DNA of 51,107 nucleotides from Gaiellales bacterium (GCA_003599855.1 QZKG01000024.1:1-51107), one strand, 5' to 3'. Positions 6,526 through 14,612 are shown, counted from the first letter of the stretch. The notes: generated by a model from the letters alone, not told the origin. Program-made: numbers and translations.

Positions 6526-8997
6526 CTAGCGTCGGGGGAGGTGCTTCTCTCCCCTCTCGAGCGCCAGCAGCAGGTCCTGGCTGTCGGAGAGGGTCTCGCT
6601 GAAAAGGTCGCCCCGCTCTTCCAGGCGGCCCAAGATGCTGCCGATGCTGAAGGCTGCCGGCGAGAGGCCCGGAGCGACCTCGTCCCAGGCGAGCGGCGTG
6701 GAGACCGGCGCCCCGGCGCGGGCCCTGACCGAGTAGACTGACGCTACCGTCTTGCCGCGGGCGTTCTGGAGGATATCGAGATAGACGGGGGCGTCACGCC
6801 GTGAGACCGACGGCTCCAGGCTCACCAGGTCGTGCCGCTCCTCGCGGCAGAGGATGGCCACCACCCGGGCGAACTGCCGCGCCTGCCCGTAACTGTAACC
6901 GGGCTTGAGAGGCACGTAGACGTGGAGGCCGCTGGCGCCGGACGTCTTGGGATAACCGCGCAGGCCGAAGCTTGCCAGCTTGTCCCGCAACAGCAGGGCC
7001 GCCTCGACGCAGTAGGCGAAACCGCCGTCCTCTACCGGGTCCAGGTCGAAGACGATATGGTCCGGGCTCTCGAGGCTACCCACGCGGGAGAGCCAGGGGT
7101 TCTGGGAGATGCAGGCGATATTGGCCAGGAAGAGGAGCGTGGCCGCGTCCTCGCAGACGATGAGGTCCACCTGCGCCCCCTTCGCCTCGGAATGGACCGC
7201 TACCCGGTTGACCCAGTCCGGTGTCTCCGTCGGCGCCTCCTTCTGGAAGAACGGCTCCGAGCCGTAGCCGTCGGGGTAGCGCTTGAGGGTCAGGGGCCGG
7301 CCGCGCAGGTGGGGGAGCAGGAAGGGGGCGACCCGGTAATAGTAATCGATCAGGTCGAACTTGGTATAGCCCTCCTCCGGCCAGAAAGGCTTGCGCAAGT
7401 GAGTGAGGCTGACCACGTGGCCGCCCAGGGTCAGCCTGCGGCTGTCCTTGCCCGGGGGCGGCAGCGGCGCTTTCACGCTGGGGGCGTCCGAGGGGGGTCT
7501 GTCCTTGGCGGCGTCCGCGGGCGGGGCGTCCACTTCCTGCTCCCGGACCACGTCCCGGGGAGCGACGTCGTCCCTGAGACCCAGGTAAACGGGCTGGCGC
7601 AGGCTCCCCTCCCGGGTCCATTCTGCGAACTTCACGCTGGCGACGAGCTCAGGCTTCACCCAGGTGACGCCACGGCCGTCAGGCGGCGCGGCAAAGGGCG
7701 GCTCGGCGCTGGCCAGGGGCTCCAGCAGCTCCCCGAGGCGCACCAGCTCCGCCTCGCTGAAACCGCTGCCCACACTGCCGGCGAAGACAAGGTCGTCCCC
7801 TTCGTAGAAGCCCAGCAGCAGCGCGCCCAGATGCCGCCGCGTGCCGGCGGGGGCGGTGTAGCCGCCCACGACGAACTCCTGCTCGCGCGTGACCTTCACC
7901 TTGAGCCAGTCGCGCGAGCGCCGGCCGCGGTAAGGGCTGTCACGGCGCTTGGCCATGATCCCTTCGAGGCCGTTCTCCCGGGCGGCGGCGAAGAAGGCGG
8001 TCCCGCTGGCCTCGAAGATCTCGCTGAGGCGGACGTGCCCGTGGGGCAGCAGCACCCGCTCAAGGATCCCGCGCCTCTCGTCCAGCGGCAGGTCCCGCAG
8101 GTCGCGGCCGTCCAGGTAGAGCAGGTCGAAGACGAAGTAGTAGGCCGGGACCCGGGCGGCGGCGCTCCTGATGGCCGCCTCCCCGGTCAGGTTCAATCGC
8201 TCCTGCAGAAGCTGGAAGCGCGAAACCCCCCGCTCGTCCAGGGCAACGATCTCGCCATCGGCGATGAGCTCGCGGGCGAGGAAGTTCCCCGCCAGCCCGC
8301 CCAGCTCGGGGAAGCGCGGCGCCTGTTCTGTCCCCTTGCGCGAGCGGATGCTCAGGGAGCCGCCGGCGTCCAGTCGCGCCAGGGCGCGCATGCCGTCGTA
8401 CTTGACCTCGAAAAGATAGCCGGGCGAGTCGAAGGGACCCGCCGCCAGCGTCGCCAGCATCGGCTCCACCGTGGCCGGCAGCGCGGCGGCGCGGCCCACG
8501 GTGGCCAGCTCCGGGTTGAGGCCGGCGGGATCGTGGAGGATGATGAGCCACTCGCGGTCGCCTTGCCGTTCCCCTTTCTTCATCCGCACCAGGCTGAACT
8601 CGCCGTCGACCCTGGCGCCATGCAGGCGGAAGGTCAGCTTGCCTTTTTCAAGCCCTGAGGCGACGTCATCAAGCGGCTCCCAGGCGCCGCGGTCCCAGAT
8701 GTCCATGATGCCGGCGCCGTACTGTCCCTTGGGTATCTCCCCCCTGAAATCGAGGTACTCCACGGGATGGTCTTCGACATGCACCGCCAGCTTGCGGGGG
8801 TCATGGGGCACGGGCAGGCCCTTGGGCACGGCCCAGGAGATGAGCGCCCCGCCATGCTCCAGCCTCAGGTCGTAGTGCAGGTGGGAGGCATCGTGCCGGT
8901 GCAGCACGAAACGGCTGCCAGGCTCCCCGCCTGCGCCAGGCGCCGGTTCGGGGGTCGCCGCGAAGTCGCGCTTCCGCTCGTAATCCCTGAGGCTCAT
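6526..8997 (-). CDS. ligD: Multifunctional DNA ligase D (phosphoesterase-ligase-polymerase)
   Basis: LigD is the bacterial non-homologous end-joining enzyme that trims, fills and seals double-strand breaks held by Ku. Its 823 residues carry three modules: an N-terminal 3-prime phosphoesterase (RHDASHLHYDLRLE, residues about 34-48), an ATP-dependent ligase with nucleotidyl lysine Lys199 in EVKYDGMR, and a C-terminal primase-polymerase (from about residue 530) with the FDLDP acidic motif and PKTSGASGLHVYVPL. The PE-LIG-POL order is that of Pseudomonas LigD; mycobacterial LigD is POL-PE-LIG. The start ATG overlaps the ku stop by four bases (ATGA), so the two are cotranscribed and probably coupled. 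Confidence 0.96.
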   Translation of the reverse strand: MSLRDYERKRDFAATPEPAPGAGGEPGSRFVLHRHDASHLHYDLRLEHGGALISWAVPKGLPVPHDPRKLAVHVEDHPVEYLDFRGEIPKGQYGAGIMDIWDRGAWEPLDDVASGLEKGKLTFRLHGARVDGEFSLVRMKKGERQGDREWLIILHDPAGLNPELATVGRAAALPATVEPMLATLAAGPFDSPGYLFEVKYDGMRALARLDAGGSLSIRSRKGTEQAPRFPELGGLAGNFLARELIADGEIVALDERGVSRFQLLQERLNLTGEAAIRSAAARVPAYYFVFDLLYLDGRDLRDLPLDERRGILERVLLPHGHVRLSEIFEASGTAFFAAARENGLEGIMAKRRDSPYRGRRSRDWLKVKVTREQEFVVGGYTAPAGTRRHLGALLLGFYEGDDLVFAGSVGSGFSEAELVRLGELLEPLASAEPPFAAPPDGRGVTWVKPELVASVKFAEWTREGSLRQPVYLGLRDDVAPRDVVREQEVDAPPADAAKDRPPSDAPSVKAPLPPPGKDSRRLTLGGHVVSLTHLRKPFWPEEGYTKFDLIDYYYRVAPFLLPHLRGRPLTLKRYPDGYGSEPFFQKEAPTETPDWVNRVAVHSEAKGAQVDLIVCEDAATLLFLANIACISQNPWLSRVGSLESPDHIVFDLDPVEDGGFAYCVEAALLLRDKLASFGLRGYPKTSGASGLHVYVPLKPGYSYGQARQFARVVAILCREERHDLVSLEPSVSRRDAPVYLDILQNARGKTVASVYSVRARAGAPVSTPLAWDEVAPGLSPAAFSIGSILGRLEERGDLFSETLSDSQDLLLALERGEKHLPRR

Positions 8998-9797
8998 GAA
9001 GCGGTCCGGGAGTCGACACCGCCTTCATGCCGGGCGATGCTATCCCTGAGGGCGCTCATGATGTCCACCACCGGCGCCAGCGGCTCGACTTCGGGCACGG
9101 TTATCTCCTCCCCCTCGATCTTGCGCCCGATGATCTCCAGCAGCTTCTCGCGGTAGTCGTCGCGGTGCGGCTCAAGATCGAAGCTGCCGGCCATGCGGCT
9201 GATGAGGTCCCCGGCCAGTTCCAGCTCCCGGGGGTCGAGTTCCTCCTCACCCCCGTAGGCGGGCAGTTCATCCACGGGGACCACCTCGTCGGAGAAGAAC
9301 AGGGTCTGGAGCACCAGGAAGCCCTGGCGCACCCAGATAAGCGCCAGGTGCAGCTTCTCCCTGAGGACGAAACGGGCCAGCGCGGCCTTGCCGCCGTCCT
9401 CCATCGCCTGCGCCAGCAGGCGGTAGGCCCTGGCGCTGCTCTCCACCGGCGCCAGCAGGTACGGCTTCTGGAAGTAGACGGGGTCGACCTCCCGGATATC
9501 GACGAAGCTGATGAGCTCGATGGCATGGCCCTTGCCGAGCATGGCGGCGGCCGCCTTGAAATCCTGCTCCTCCATCACGACGTAGCGCCCCTTCTCGAAC
9601 TCGTAGCCCCGGACGATCTCCTCGCTCTCGAGAGCCCTACCGTGGGCCGGGCAGGTCTTGACATACTTCACCGGCACGCCGTCCTCGGCATGCAGCAGGT
9701 GGAAGGAGACGCTGCGGCTCTTCGTCGCCGGATGGAGCGTGACGGGGATGTTGACCAGGCCGAAGCTGATCGGCCCCGACCAGATTGCGTGCGGCAT
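8994..9797 (-). CDS. ku: Ku homodimer subunit, NHEJ end-binding protein
   Basis: Bacterial Ku forms a ring on broken DNA ends and recruits LigD. The 267-residue protein starts at the ATG at 9795-9797 after GGGAGAGAG, with the typical N-terminus (MPHAIWSGPISFGLVNIPVTLHPAT). The core beta-barrel motifs include VKYVKTCPAHGR, GYEFEKGRYVVM and the RFVLREKLHLALIW region, and a C-terminal part ends at SRTAS. It lacks a long lysine-rich tail, so it resembles the short Ku type. The same frame happens to stay open far upstream, antisense to the helicase gene; that extension is not coding. It is divergent from the zinc-ribbon/helicase pair. Confidence 0.95.
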   Translation of the reverse strand: MPHAIWSGPISFGLVNIPVTLHPATKSRSVSFHLLHAEDGVPVKYVKTCPAHGRALESEEIVRGYEFEKGRYVVMEEQDFKAAAAMLGKGHAIELISFVDIREVDPVYFQKPYLLAPVESSARAYRLLAQAMEDGGKAALARFVLREKLHLALIWVRQGFLVLQTLFFSDEVVPVDELPAYGGEEELDPRELELAGDLISRMAGSFDLEPHRDDYREKLLEIIGRKIEGEEITVPEVEPLAPVVDIMSALRDSIARHEGGVDSRTAS

Positions 9798-9969
9798 ACT
9801 CTCTCCCTGGTTAGTTTCCCGGCATGGCGCCGGGCCGCCAGGGTTCAAGTATTCCCCGGCAGCACAGAACCAAAACGGCCCCTGCCGCGCTTTCGGGTTA
9901 TCATTCCACCAATAAAACCCAACACCTGCGCCTTGGTTTTGTTCCCATCCGGTCCGCCAGATGTTAAAC

Positions 9970-9990
9970 TTGTGGATGCAAAATCCACAA
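9970..9990 (+). promoter_or_regulatory. Perfect 8-bp stem-loop in the leader of the zinc-ribbon/helicase genes
   Basis: TTGTGGAT, a five-base loop GCAAA, and ATCCACAA form a perfect inverted repeat that ends 17 bp before the ATG of the zinc-ribbon gene. It just overlaps a TAAACT -10-like hexamer at 9965-9970. It could be an operator or a leader hairpin; there is no T-tract after it. Confidence 0.35.
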
Positions 9991-10007
9991 CGCGGGGGTG
10001 TTGTAAC

Positions 10008-10352
10008 ATGACCGGGAGAATCAAGGGGGCCCGCAGGCCTGTCGTCTACTGGGCGATATGTCCGGAGTGCTTCACTTATATCTGGGCGGAGGATAGATCC
10101 ATATCGCGGGAAGAGAACCTCGATTGTCCCTATTGCGGCGGCAGTATCTCGCTGCTGGGCGGCGCGGAGCTCTCGGACAACTGCAAGAAGCTCCAGGTGC
10201 TCATGGAGGACATCGAGCGGCAGATATGCGACCTGCCCGCGGCCATCGACATCCACCGGTTCCTCTCCGAGCAGGTGGACTACATCGCCCAGGCGTTCAA
10301 CGACCGGCTCGACGGCATCCAGGAAGAGAAGGATATCGCTGCGCTGAGATAA
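10008..10352 (+). CDS. Small zinc-ribbon protein upstream of the helicase
   Basis: The 114-residue protein begins at the ATG at 10008, preceded by GGGGGTG. Two cysteine pairs (CPEC near residue 18 and CPYC near residue 43) form a likely zinc ribbon. The rest is helical and charged (KKLQVLMEDIERQI to LDGIQEEKDI), probably a coiled-coil interaction surface. The stop is only three bases from the helicase start, so the two are almost certainly translated from one message. A role as an accessory or DNA-binding partner of the helicase is inference. I do not know a named family for it. Confidence 0.7.
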   Translation: MTGRIKGARRPVVYWAICPECFTYIWAEDRSISREENLDCPYCGGSISLLGGAELSDNCKKLQVLMEDIERQICDLPAAIDIHRFLSEQVDYIAQAFNDRLDGIQEEKDIAALR

Positions 10353-10355
10353 TGC

Positions 10356-12626
10356 GTGGTCAGCCTCGATCCAGATATATTCGAGCAGGTCGTGGCGGTC
10401 AGCCACGAGGCGGCGAGGCCGGGTGAGTACCGCCCGCTGCCGGACGAGCTGGACGCCGGCGTGCGGGAAGCGCTCGCTTCCCTGGGGATAAATAGACTCT
10501 ACCTCCATCAGGCTGACGCCTGGGCCCAGGCGGCGGCCCGCCGACACGCCGTCATCACCACCCCCAGCGCCAGCGGCAAATCCCTCTGCTACAACCTCCC
10601 GGTGCTGGACGCGCTGGCCCGGGACGACAGGAAGCGGGCGCTCTTCCTCTACCCCACCAAGGCGCTGACCCAGGACCAGGTGCGCAAGCTGCAGGCGCTG
10701 AAGCTGCCCTTCGTCAGGCCGGGCGTCTACGACGGCGACACGCCCACGGACCAGCGGCCCGCCATCCGCAGGCGAGCCAACATCATCCTGACCAACCCCG
10801 ACATGCTCCACCTGGGCATCCTGCCGCACCGGGACACCTGGGAGGATTTCTTCTTCAACCTCGAATACGTGGTGGTCGACGAGGCCCACACTTACCGGGG
10901 GGTCTTCGGCTCCCACATGGCCAACGTCCTGCGGCGGCTGCGGCGCGTCTGCCGCGTCTACGGCAGCGAGCCGGTGTTCCTGCTGACCACCGCCACCATC
11001 GCCAATCCGGGGGAGCTGGCGGAATCCCTCACCGGCCTCGAGTTCGAGCTGGTGGAGCGGGACGGCTCCCCCCGGGGTGAGCGGCAGATCGTCTTCTGGA
11101 ACCCGCCCTTCATCGACGAGGCCCTGGGCATACGCCGGAGCGTCTTCACGGAGGCCGCGGTCCTGTTTGCCGACCTGGTGGCACAGAAGACGCGCACGAT
11201 GGCCTTCGCCCGCACCCGCAAGGGCACGGAACTCATCTACAAGTATGCCCGGGAGCGGCTCGAGGAGCTCCGGCCTGAGCTCGCCGGCGCCGTCTCGCCT
11301 TACCGGGGCGGTTACACTCCGGCGCAGAGGCGGGAGATAGAACGCAGCCTCTTCGAGGGCGAGCTCTACGGTGTCATCGCCACCAGCGCCCTGGAGCTGG
11401 GCATCGACGTGGGCGGCATCGACGCCGTCATCAGCGCCGCCTTCCCTGGCACGGTGGCAAGCCTCCGGCAGCAGTGGGGCCGGGCCGGGCGCGAGGGCAG
11501 CCGCAGCCTGGCGGTCTTCATGGCGGGGCAGGACGCCCTGGACCAGTTCTTCGCCGCCCACCCTGAAGAGCTGCTCGAACGCGACGTGGAGGAGGCCATC
11601 GTCGACTTCCAGAACGAGTACATCTTTGCCGGACACCTGGGAGCGGCCGCCTACGAGGCGCCCCTGGGGCCGGAGGACGAGGAGCTGTTCGGGCCGTCGA
11701 TGATGCTGAACATCGAGTCCCTCAAGTACGAGGGCAAGCTGCGGGAGAGCAACGGGCGCTTCATCTGGGCGCAGCCGGGCTTCCCCGCCGCCGGCCTCAA
11801 CCTGCGTTCCACCTCGGCGGATTCCTTCACCATAGTCATCGAGGACACCGGCGACGTCCTCGGCGAGGTGGAGGCGGAGAGGGCATTCGTCTTCATCCAC
11901 CCCGGCGCCATCTACATGCACCTGGGCGAGACCTACCAGGTGCGCCGGCTCGACCTCGAGGGCCGGGTGGCGCTGGTGCGGCCGGTGCTGGCTGACTATT
12001 ACACCCAGCCGAAGAAGGAGACCAGCATCGAGATCATGGACCGGGTGTTCCTGCGGACGGCGGCGGGGGTGGGGCTCTCCTTCGGGCGCGTGATCGCCAC
12101 CGAGCATGTGGTGGCCTACCAGAAGAAGTCGCTCTCGGAGAACCAGGTGCTGGAGATCGTGGAGCTGGATCTGCCCGAGCAGGAGTTCCGCACCGAGGGC
12201 ATCTGGTTCCCCGTGGGCGACGAGGTCCTGGCGGGCATCGAGCCGCCGGAGGTGCTGGGGGGCCTGCACGCGCTGGAGCACGGCCTCATCGCCCTGCTGC
12301 CCCTCTTCGCCATGTGCGACCGCTGGGACATCGGCGGCCTTTCCACCGAGATGCACTGGCAGGTGGGCGGACCGGCCATCTTCATCTATGACGGGCACCC
12401 GGGGGGCATCGGCATCACCCGCCGGGGCTTCGACCGGTTCGAGGACGTGGCGGCTAGAGCCGGCAGGATGATCTCTTCCTGCCGCTGCGAGTCCGGCTGC
12501 CCCTCCTGCATCCAGTCGCCCAAATGCGGCAACCTCAACGAGCCACTGAGCAAGGCGGCGGCGGCCCTGATGCTCGAGCGGATGACCGGGGGTTTTCATG
12601 AAGGCCAGGCGGCGAAAAGGTCCTGA
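10356..12626 (+). CDS. mrfA: MrfA/YprA-like DEAD/DEAH-box helicase with DUF1998 cysteine domain
   Basis: This 756-residue superfamily 2 helicase has Walker A at TPSASGKS (Lys75), the DEAH box in VVVDEAHTYRG (about 175-178), SALELGIDVGG, and motif VI QQWGRAGREG. A C-terminal DUF1998 region ends in a four-cysteine cluster (CRCESGCPSC and KCGNLNEP). In Bacillus subtilis, MrfA is a 3-prime-to-5-prime helicase for excision repair of mitomycin-type damage, and its cysteine cluster is needed for activity. The GTG start at 10356 follows the zinc-ribbon stop by three bases. Its divergent position from ku-ligD suggests a repair island. The symbol is by homology; the exact lesion is unknown. Confidence 0.88.
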   Translation: MVSLDPDIFEQVVAVSHEAARPGEYRPLPDELDAGVREALASLGINRLYLHQADAWAQAAARRHAVITTPSASGKSLCYNLPVLDALARDDRKRALFLYPTKALTQDQVRKLQALKLPFVRPGVYDGDTPTDQRPAIRRRANIILTNPDMLHLGILPHRDTWEDFFFNLEYVVVDEAHTYRGVFGSHMANVLRRLRRVCRVYGSEPVFLLTTATIANPGELAESLTGLEFELVERDGSPRGERQIVFWNPPFIDEALGIRRSVFTEAAVLFADLVAQKTRTMAFARTRKGTELIYKYARERLEELRPELAGAVSPYRGGYTPAQRREIERSLFEGELYGVIATSALELGIDVGGIDAVISAAFPGTVASLRQQWGRAGREGSRSLAVFMAGQDALDQFFAAHPEELLERDVEEAIVDFQNEYIFAGHLGAAAYEAPLGPEDEELFGPSMMLNIESLKYEGKLRESNGRFIWAQPGFPAAGLNLRSTSADSFTIVIEDTGDVLGEVEAERAFVFIHPGAIYMHLGETYQVRRLDLEGRVALVRPVLADYYTQPKKETSIEIMDRVFLRTAAGVGLSFGRVIATEHVVAYQKKSLSENQVLEIVELDLPEQEFRTEGIWFPVGDEVLAGIEPPEVLGGLHALEHGLIALLPLFAMCDRWDIGGLSTEMHWQVGGPAIFIYDGHPGGIGITRRGFDRFEDVAARAGRMISSCRCESGCPSCIQSPKCGNLNEPLSKAAAALMLERMTGGFHEGQAAKRS

Positions 12627-12689
12627 CGGATGCCGCCGGCCGTTATAGGATAGTGTCGCGAGCGGACGATCGACGATGGAGGCTTGAGG

Positions 12690-13181
12690 ATGATGACAGC
12701 TGGCCCATCACGATATGTTGCGGTGATCGGCGCGGGCAGGTGCGGCGGGGAGCTGGCCGCGGCTGCGGCGGAGGTGGGGCGCCTGCTGGCGCGCGCCGGC
12801 GCGACGCTCATCTGCGGCGGCATGGGCGGGGTCATGGAGGCCGCCTGCCGCGGGGCCCGCGGGGAAGGCGGCGTCACCATCGGCATCCTGCCGGACCTGA
12901 GCCGCGCCGGCGGGAATCCCTACCTGGACTACTCCATCTGCACCGGAACAGGCCACGCCCGTAACCTGGCGGTGGCGGCCAGCGGTGATGCGGTGATAGC
13001 CGTGGGCGGCGAGGCCGGCACCCTCTCGGAGATCGGGCTGGCGCTCAAGTGCGGCCGCCCGGTGGTGCTGCTGGCAAGCTGGGACATCCGCCAGGGCGGG
13101 GAGCTTCCCGGGGGCGTCCGCGAGGCTTCCACACCGGCGGAAGCGGTGGAGCTGGCGCTGGGACTGATCAATCCCCCCTAG
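12690..13181 (+). CDS. TIGR00725/LOG-like Rossmann-fold protein
   Basis: A 163-residue protein starts at the tandem ATG at 12690, placed 7 bp after GGAGG; a TTG at 12684 is less likely. Motifs are VAVIGAGRCG at the N-terminus, ICGGMGGVMEAACRGA, and VGGEAGTLSEIGLALKCGRPVVLL. These are typical of the TIGR00725 group in the lysine-decarboxylase-like/MoCo-carrier superfamily, which binds nucleotides or cofactors. The PGGxGTxxE-type motif of phosphoribohydrolases is altered here to GGEAGTLSE. The enzymatic role is unproven in this subgroup. It sits 63 bp after the helicase and may share its transcript. Confidence 0.8.
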   Translation: MMTAGPSRYVAVIGAGRCGGELAAAAAEVGRLLARAGATLICGGMGGVMEAACRGARGEGGVTIGILPDLSRAGGNPYLDYSICTGTGHARNLAVAASGDAVIAVGGEAGTLSEIGLALKCGRPVVLLASWDIRQGGELPGGVREASTPAEAVELALGLINPP

Positions 13182-13202
13182 AGAGCCGGCTCAATGAAGC
13201 TT

Positions 13203-13292
13203 TCAATCAGGGACGTACTCGAAGGCCGCCAGGATAGCAACGATGAAGGCGCTGATGAAAAAAGTGATGATGTTCTTCTTGCGCAGCGACAT
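13203..13292 (-). CDS. 29-residue hydrophobic membrane peptide
   Basis: The reading frame begins at the ATG at 13290-13292, with AGGAAG about 12 bases upstream, and ends at TGA 13203-13205. The peptide starts MSLRKKN, a basic cytosolic cap, then has one hydrophobic helix (IITFFISAFIVAILAAF) and a short acidic end (EYVPD). What makes it believable despite its size is a promoter with a perfect TTGACA 66-100 bp upstream that has no other gene to serve. It could be a type I toxin-like peptide, a transporter subunit, or an export or immunity partner of the divergent peptide gene. None of these is shown. Confidence 0.5.
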   Translation of the reverse strand: MSLRKKNIITFFISAFIVAILAAFEYVPD

Positions 13293-13364
13293 ATATACTG
13301 ATTATCTTCCTGCCGGCGGCGGCATACAAGCGGGCGACCAGAAAATCTGACCTGTTCCGTCAGG

Positions 13365-13392
13365 ATTATGGCACAAAATAAAGTCTTGTCAA
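13365..13392 (-). promoter_or_regulatory. Promoter for the 29-residue membrane peptide, overlapping the divergent promoter
   Basis: A perfect -35 TTGACA (13392-13387) and the -10 CATAAT (13370-13365) are 16 bp apart on the minus strand. The start is predicted near 13358, with a leader of about 66 nt. Five bases of its -35 are shared with the plus-strand promoter at 13386-13414. Confidence 0.6.
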
Positions 13393-13414
13393 ATACCATA
13401 TTTCATGATAGACT
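13386..13414 (+). promoter_or_regulatory. Promoter for the RiPP-like peptide gene
   Basis: TTGTCA (five of six) and TAGACT (four of six) are separated by exactly 17 bp on the plus strand. The start is predicted near 13421, giving a leader of about 77 nt before the ATG at 13498. Because the -35 overlaps the opposite promoter, polymerase can occupy only one at a time. Confidence 0.6.
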
Positions 13415-13497
13415 TCGCCCACTCAGCTGCTAGGGGGCGCTCATCAAGGTTTGTTCAGCAGAGTACGCTGGGAAATCTTTGAAAAGGAGGTATGGGG

Positions 13498-13611
13498 ATG
13501 AAGAAGGCATACGAGAAGCCTGCCCTCGTCAAGCACGAGAACTTGAAGGCCATCACCTTCGAGTGCCCGGACTGGCAGTGCAGCGTCACAGTGCCCGGTC
13601 CGCCGGCGTAA
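13498..13611 (+). CDS. 37-residue RiPP-precursor-like peptide (lasso-type leader motif)
   Basis: The gene has its own promoter, a strong AAGGAGG seven bases before the ATG, and a perfect terminator after it, so it is a monocistronic unit. The leader begins MKKAYEKPALVKHENL. Tyr5-x-x-Pro8-x-Leu10 matches the YxxPxL motif that lasso-peptide and related leaders use to bind the RiPP recognition element. The downstream part (ITFECPDWQCSVTV then PGPPA) has two cysteines (Cys23, Cys28), a Trp, and a Pro-rich end. No B or C protein, RRE protein or radical-SAM maturase of that kind is adjacent, so the product and its chemistry are unknown. A small unmodified peptide remains possible. Confidence 0.65.
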   Translation: MKKAYEKPALVKHENLKAITFECPDWQCSVTVPGPPA

Positions 13612-13640
13612 GCAGGCACCGGATAAAGTAGCACACAAGA

Positions 13641-13664
13641 GGCGCGCCGCAAGGCGCGCCTTTT
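13641..13664 (+). terminator. Intrinsic terminator after the peptide gene
   Basis: GGCGCGCC, a GCAA tetraloop, a second GGCGCGCC, then TTTT. The stem is perfect. On the opposite strand it follows the end of hemC, so it may work in both directions. Confidence 0.85.
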
Positions 13665-13677
13665 CATTTCCTCGGTC

Positions 13678-14610
13678 TCAGGACCGGAACTGCGCCAGGA
13701 TATCGGCGCCGCCGGCCTCGAGCATCCTCTTTGCCAGCTCCTCACCCAGGGCCGCCGCGTCATCCACCGACCCCTCATGCCCCATCCTGACATTGCGGCT
13801 GCCGTCCAGGGAACCCAGGTAAGCGTCCAGCTTCAGCCGGTCATCCACGACCCTGGCGTGGGCGCCGATGGGCACCTGGCAGCCCCCTTCGAGCTCGTGG
13901 AGCAGGGCGCGCTCAGCTAAGGCCGCGCCCCTGGCGGCGCTGTCGTCGATGAGGCGCAACAGCTGCCGGACCGGGTTATCGCTCCGGCGGCACTCCACCG
14001 CGATCACCCCCTGGCCCACGGCGGGCACCATCACATCCTCCGGGAAGTAGAAACCGATATCGCCCTCGCGCTCCAGCCGTTTCACCCCGGCAGCAGCCAG
14101 CACCGTGCCGTGCAGCCCCTCTTCCCCGATCTTGCGGATGCGGGTCTCGACGTTCCCGCGGATGTCCACTATCTCCAGGTCGGGCCTGAGGGATAGCAGC
14201 TGGGAGCGCCGCCGCAGGCTGCTGGTGCCGATGCGGGCGCCCTGCGGCAGCTCGTCAAGGCTGCCGGCGCGGCCGATAAAGACGTCGCGGGGGTCTTCCC
14301 GCTCGCTGAAAGCCGCGATCATCAAACCCTCGGGCAGCTCCGTCGGCAGGTCCTTGCAGCTGTGGACGGCCAGGTCGACCTCTCCCCGGAGCAGTTCGTT
14401 CTCGATCTCCTTGACGAAGAGGCCCTTGTCGCCTATCTGCGCCAGGGGGGAATCGAGGATCCTGTCGCCGGAGGTGACGATAGTCCTCACCTTGACCGAG
14501 AGCTCGACGTTGGCGCTCTGCAACAGCCAGGATACATGGCGCGCCTGGAACAGGGCCAGGTCGCTGCCCCGGGTGCCGATGGCTACGAATCTTACCTTGT
14601 TGTCTCCCAG
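13678..14610 (-). CDS. hemC: Hydroxymethylbilane synthase (porphobilinogen deaminase)
   Basis: HemC joins four porphobilinogen molecules to hydroxymethylbilane. The frame gives 310 residues if started at a CTG at 14608-14610, seven bases after AGGAAGGG. The N-terminus VRFVAIGTRGSDLALFQAR is essential to the fold, yet no ATG, GTG or TTG lies upstream of it in frame, so a CTG start is likely; a second CTG overlaps the hemA stop. Motifs are HSCKDLPTELPEG, GTSSLRRRSQLL, DIRGNVETR and the cofactor-binding Cys in EGGCQVPIGAHA. It is the last gene of the tetrapyrrole block and is followed by the 13641-13664 hairpin. Confidence 0.93.
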   Translation of the reverse strand: MGDNKVRFVAIGTRGSDLALFQARHVSWLLQSANVELSVKVRTIVTSGDRILDSPLAQIGDKGLFVKEIENELLRGEVDLAVHSCKDLPTELPEGLMIAAFSEREDPRDVFIGRAGSLDELPQGARIGTSSLRRRSQLLSLRPDLEIVDIRGNVETRIRKIGEEGLHGTVLAAAGVKRLEREGDIGFYFPEDVMVPAVGQGVIAVECRRSDNPVRQLLRLIDDSAARGAALAERALLHELEGGCQVPIGAHARVVDDRLKLDAYLGSLDGSRNVRMGHEGSVDDAAALGEELAKRMLEAGGADILAQFRS

Positions 14611-14612
14611 CT

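Noticed and set aside
6832..8658. 608-codon plus-strand frame antisense to ligD
   Set aside because: LigD is unmistakable on the minus strand; the opposite frame has shadow composition and no ribosome site.
9798..12599. A long open frame upstream of ku, antisense to the helicase gene
   Set aside because: The helicase has all motifs on the other strand; the antisense frame is Gly/Ala/Arg/Asp/His-rich with no family features and is open only because of high GC. Ku itself begins at 9797.
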